Positions 63,112 to 64,000 of a stretch of 64,000 nt of DNA are shown in pieces. The stretch lies in assembly GCF_042610375.1 (NCBI RefSeq), contig NZ_JBGJZL010000003.1, forward strand, positions 372,001-436,000. The letters run 5' to 3'. The notes under the pieces were generated by a model that saw only the letters and a list, made by a program, of their open reading frames with translations, made no database searches and was not told where the DNA came from. This stretch comes from CTSoil-075 sp042610375. GTDB lineage: Bacteria; Bacillota; Negativicutes; DSM-13327. Both the position numbers and the translations under genes were made by a program. Each line of letters starts with the position of its first letter. Position 1 is the stretch's first letter.

Positions 63112-63534
63112 ATGATCTATGAGGTAATGACTAAACTAAAAGAAGAGGGATACCGCATTACGCCGCAGCGCCGCATTATTGTTGAAAAAATTGTGCAGAC
63201 TGCAGAATTATTGACGGTAGCTGAAATTTGGAAATTAGTACGCGATGAGTATAATGATATTGGGCTCGATACCATTTATCGAAACATTAATATCTTAACA
63301 GAAATTGGTGTGCTCACACCGATCATGGGCACAGGTAATGATAGCACTCGCTATGAAGTGACTTACACAAATCATCATCACCATGTTGTTTGTATCAAGT
63401 GTGGAAAAGCTGTTTGTATTGATTATTGCCCAATTAATCAAGAATTTATTGCTATGTTGCGGATGCAGGGTTATGAATTGATTCGCCATAATGTAGAATT
63501 ACTAGGTTTATGTACTGAGTGTAAAACTCTGTGA
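63112..63534 (+). CDS. Fur-family regulator, probably Zur-like
   Basis: A 140-aa metal-responsive repressor. The winged helix has RITPQRRIIVEKIV and LDTIYRNINILTEIGVL; the metal/dimer domain has NHHHHVVCIKCGKAVCID and a second CTEC pair, giving a structural zinc site. It lies 12 bases before a ZnuC-like ATPase gene, which favours zinc control (Zur), but Fur or PerR cannot be excluded from sequence. Confidence 0.87.
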   Translation: MIYEVMTKLKEEGYRITPQRRIIVEKIVQTAELLTVAEIWKLVRDEYNDIGLDTIYRNINILTEIGVLTPIMGTGNDSTRYEVTYTNHHHHVVCIKCGKAVCIDYCPINQEFIAMLRMQGYELIRHNVELLGLCTECKTL

Positions 63535-63546
63535 GGAGAGACGAAA

Positions 63547-64000
63547 ATGTTTGATGTGACTCTATCTGATATTAATTTTGCTTATGATCACAATGTGGTT
63601 TTAAAAGATATCTCAATGACCATTACTAAAGGTGATTTTGTAGCTGTGGTTGGGCCGAATGGCGCAGGAAAAAGTACGATGTTAAAGGTTATGGCTGGGC
63701 TTATCAAACCATCATGTGGTCATGTACGTATTGGAGATAAAGATATTTCCATGGCACGTGTACAAGGATTGATTGGTTATGTTCCTCAAAATTATGGAAA
63801 AAATGTACTAGGTTTTCCTGCGACAGTAACTGAAGTTGTGTCTTTAGGTTTAACCTTAGGTGCTTCGGCTGGACCGAGGCAAAATCACCAAGCTGCAAAG
63901 CATATCATTAATCACATGCTTGAGTTGGTTGGTGCTGATGCGTTGCGTGATCGTCGTATTGGCGAACTCTCAGGTGGGCAACAGCAAAGAGTAATGGTTG
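63547..64000 (+). CDS. Zinc/manganese ABC transporter ATPase (ZnuC-like), partial
   Basis: The first 151 residues of an ATP-binding subunit, cut by the window end. Walker A GPNGAGKSTMLKVMAGL, Q-loop YVPQNYG and signature ELSGGQQQRVMV are visible. A His-containing stretch (NHQAAKHIINHML) lies between. It is in an operon with the Fur-family gene. ZnuC/AdcC assignment is inferred from this linkage; the permease and binding protein should follow beyond the window. Confidence 0.85.
   Translation, partial: MFDVTLSDINFAYDHNVVLKDISMTITKGDFVAVVGPNGAGKSTMLKVMAGLIKPSCGHVRIGDKDISMARVQGLIGYVPQNYGKNVLGFPATVTEVVSLGLTLGASAGPRQNHQAAKHIINHMLELVGADALRDRRIGELSGGQQQRVMV

Overview
This window comes from a low-GC, endospore-forming Firmicute that also appears to have an outer membrane, most likely a Negativicute of the Sporomusa/Pelosinus type. 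The spore genes (gpr, spoIIP, yqfC, yqfD) sit in Bacillus-like order. An LptA/OstA-like periplasmic protein, a Tat-exported [NiFe] hydrogenase with a b-type cytochrome, and an archaeal-type (group III) chaperonin in the dnaK operon fit that lineage better than Bacilli or typical Clostridia. Species assignment is inference; no 16S gene is present.

Layout. 1-3.5 kb: comEC and holA. 3.5-8.4 kb: an accessory block inserted between holA and rpsT. It holds a 206-aa protein bracketed by near-duplicate terminators, then two drug-efflux modules: MFS with divergent TetR and three operator copies, and MarR-MFS with a palindromic operator at the start site. 8.4-14.6 kb: rpsT, gpr, spoIIP, a small membrane protein, lepA, hemW. 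14.6-21.2 kb: the CIRCE-controlled heat-shock cluster hrcA - group III chaperonin - grpE - dnaK - dnaJ. 21.3-25.7 kb: prmA, rsmE, mtaB, hinT, rpsU, yqeY. 25.8-37.7 kb: nfeD, floA, a small protein, a HerA-like ATPase insulated by terminators, yqfC, yqfD, the PgpH-like HD hydrolase, ybeY, dgkA, cdd, era, and a CNNM/CorC protein. 37.8-51.1 kb: yqzL (46 aa), recO, a UBA/DUF4342-like protein, T-box-glyQS, the PPDK regulator, the LptA-like protein (opposite strand), dgt, dnaG, rpoD, four tRNAs, trmK, nif3. 51.2-52.2 kb: rnpB and trxA. 52.3-58.4 kb: a hydrogenase operon with a radical SAM protein of the heme-synthesis (AhbD/NirJ) type first, then small subunit, large subunit, cytochrome b, maturation protease, HupH-like protein and a DUF1540 protein. 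58.5-64 kb: aroH (damaged by an assembly join), a GT2 glycosyltransferase, a c-di-AMP riboswitch with an NlpC/P60 hydrolase, an MsbA-like ABC exporter, a Fur/Zur-like regulator, and a truncated ZnuC-like ATPase.

Most of the window is conserved housekeeping synteny. The points that stand out are: the archaeal-like chaperonin under bacterial HrcA/CIRCE control; a family of short interspersed hairpin repeats, two copies of which overlap stop codons; the hydrogenase operon led by a heme-type radical SAM gene; the isolated HerA ATPase; and an exact 155-bp duplication around a single N that is almost certainly a scaffold artefact. I see no CRISPR array, prophage, transposase or clear defence island.
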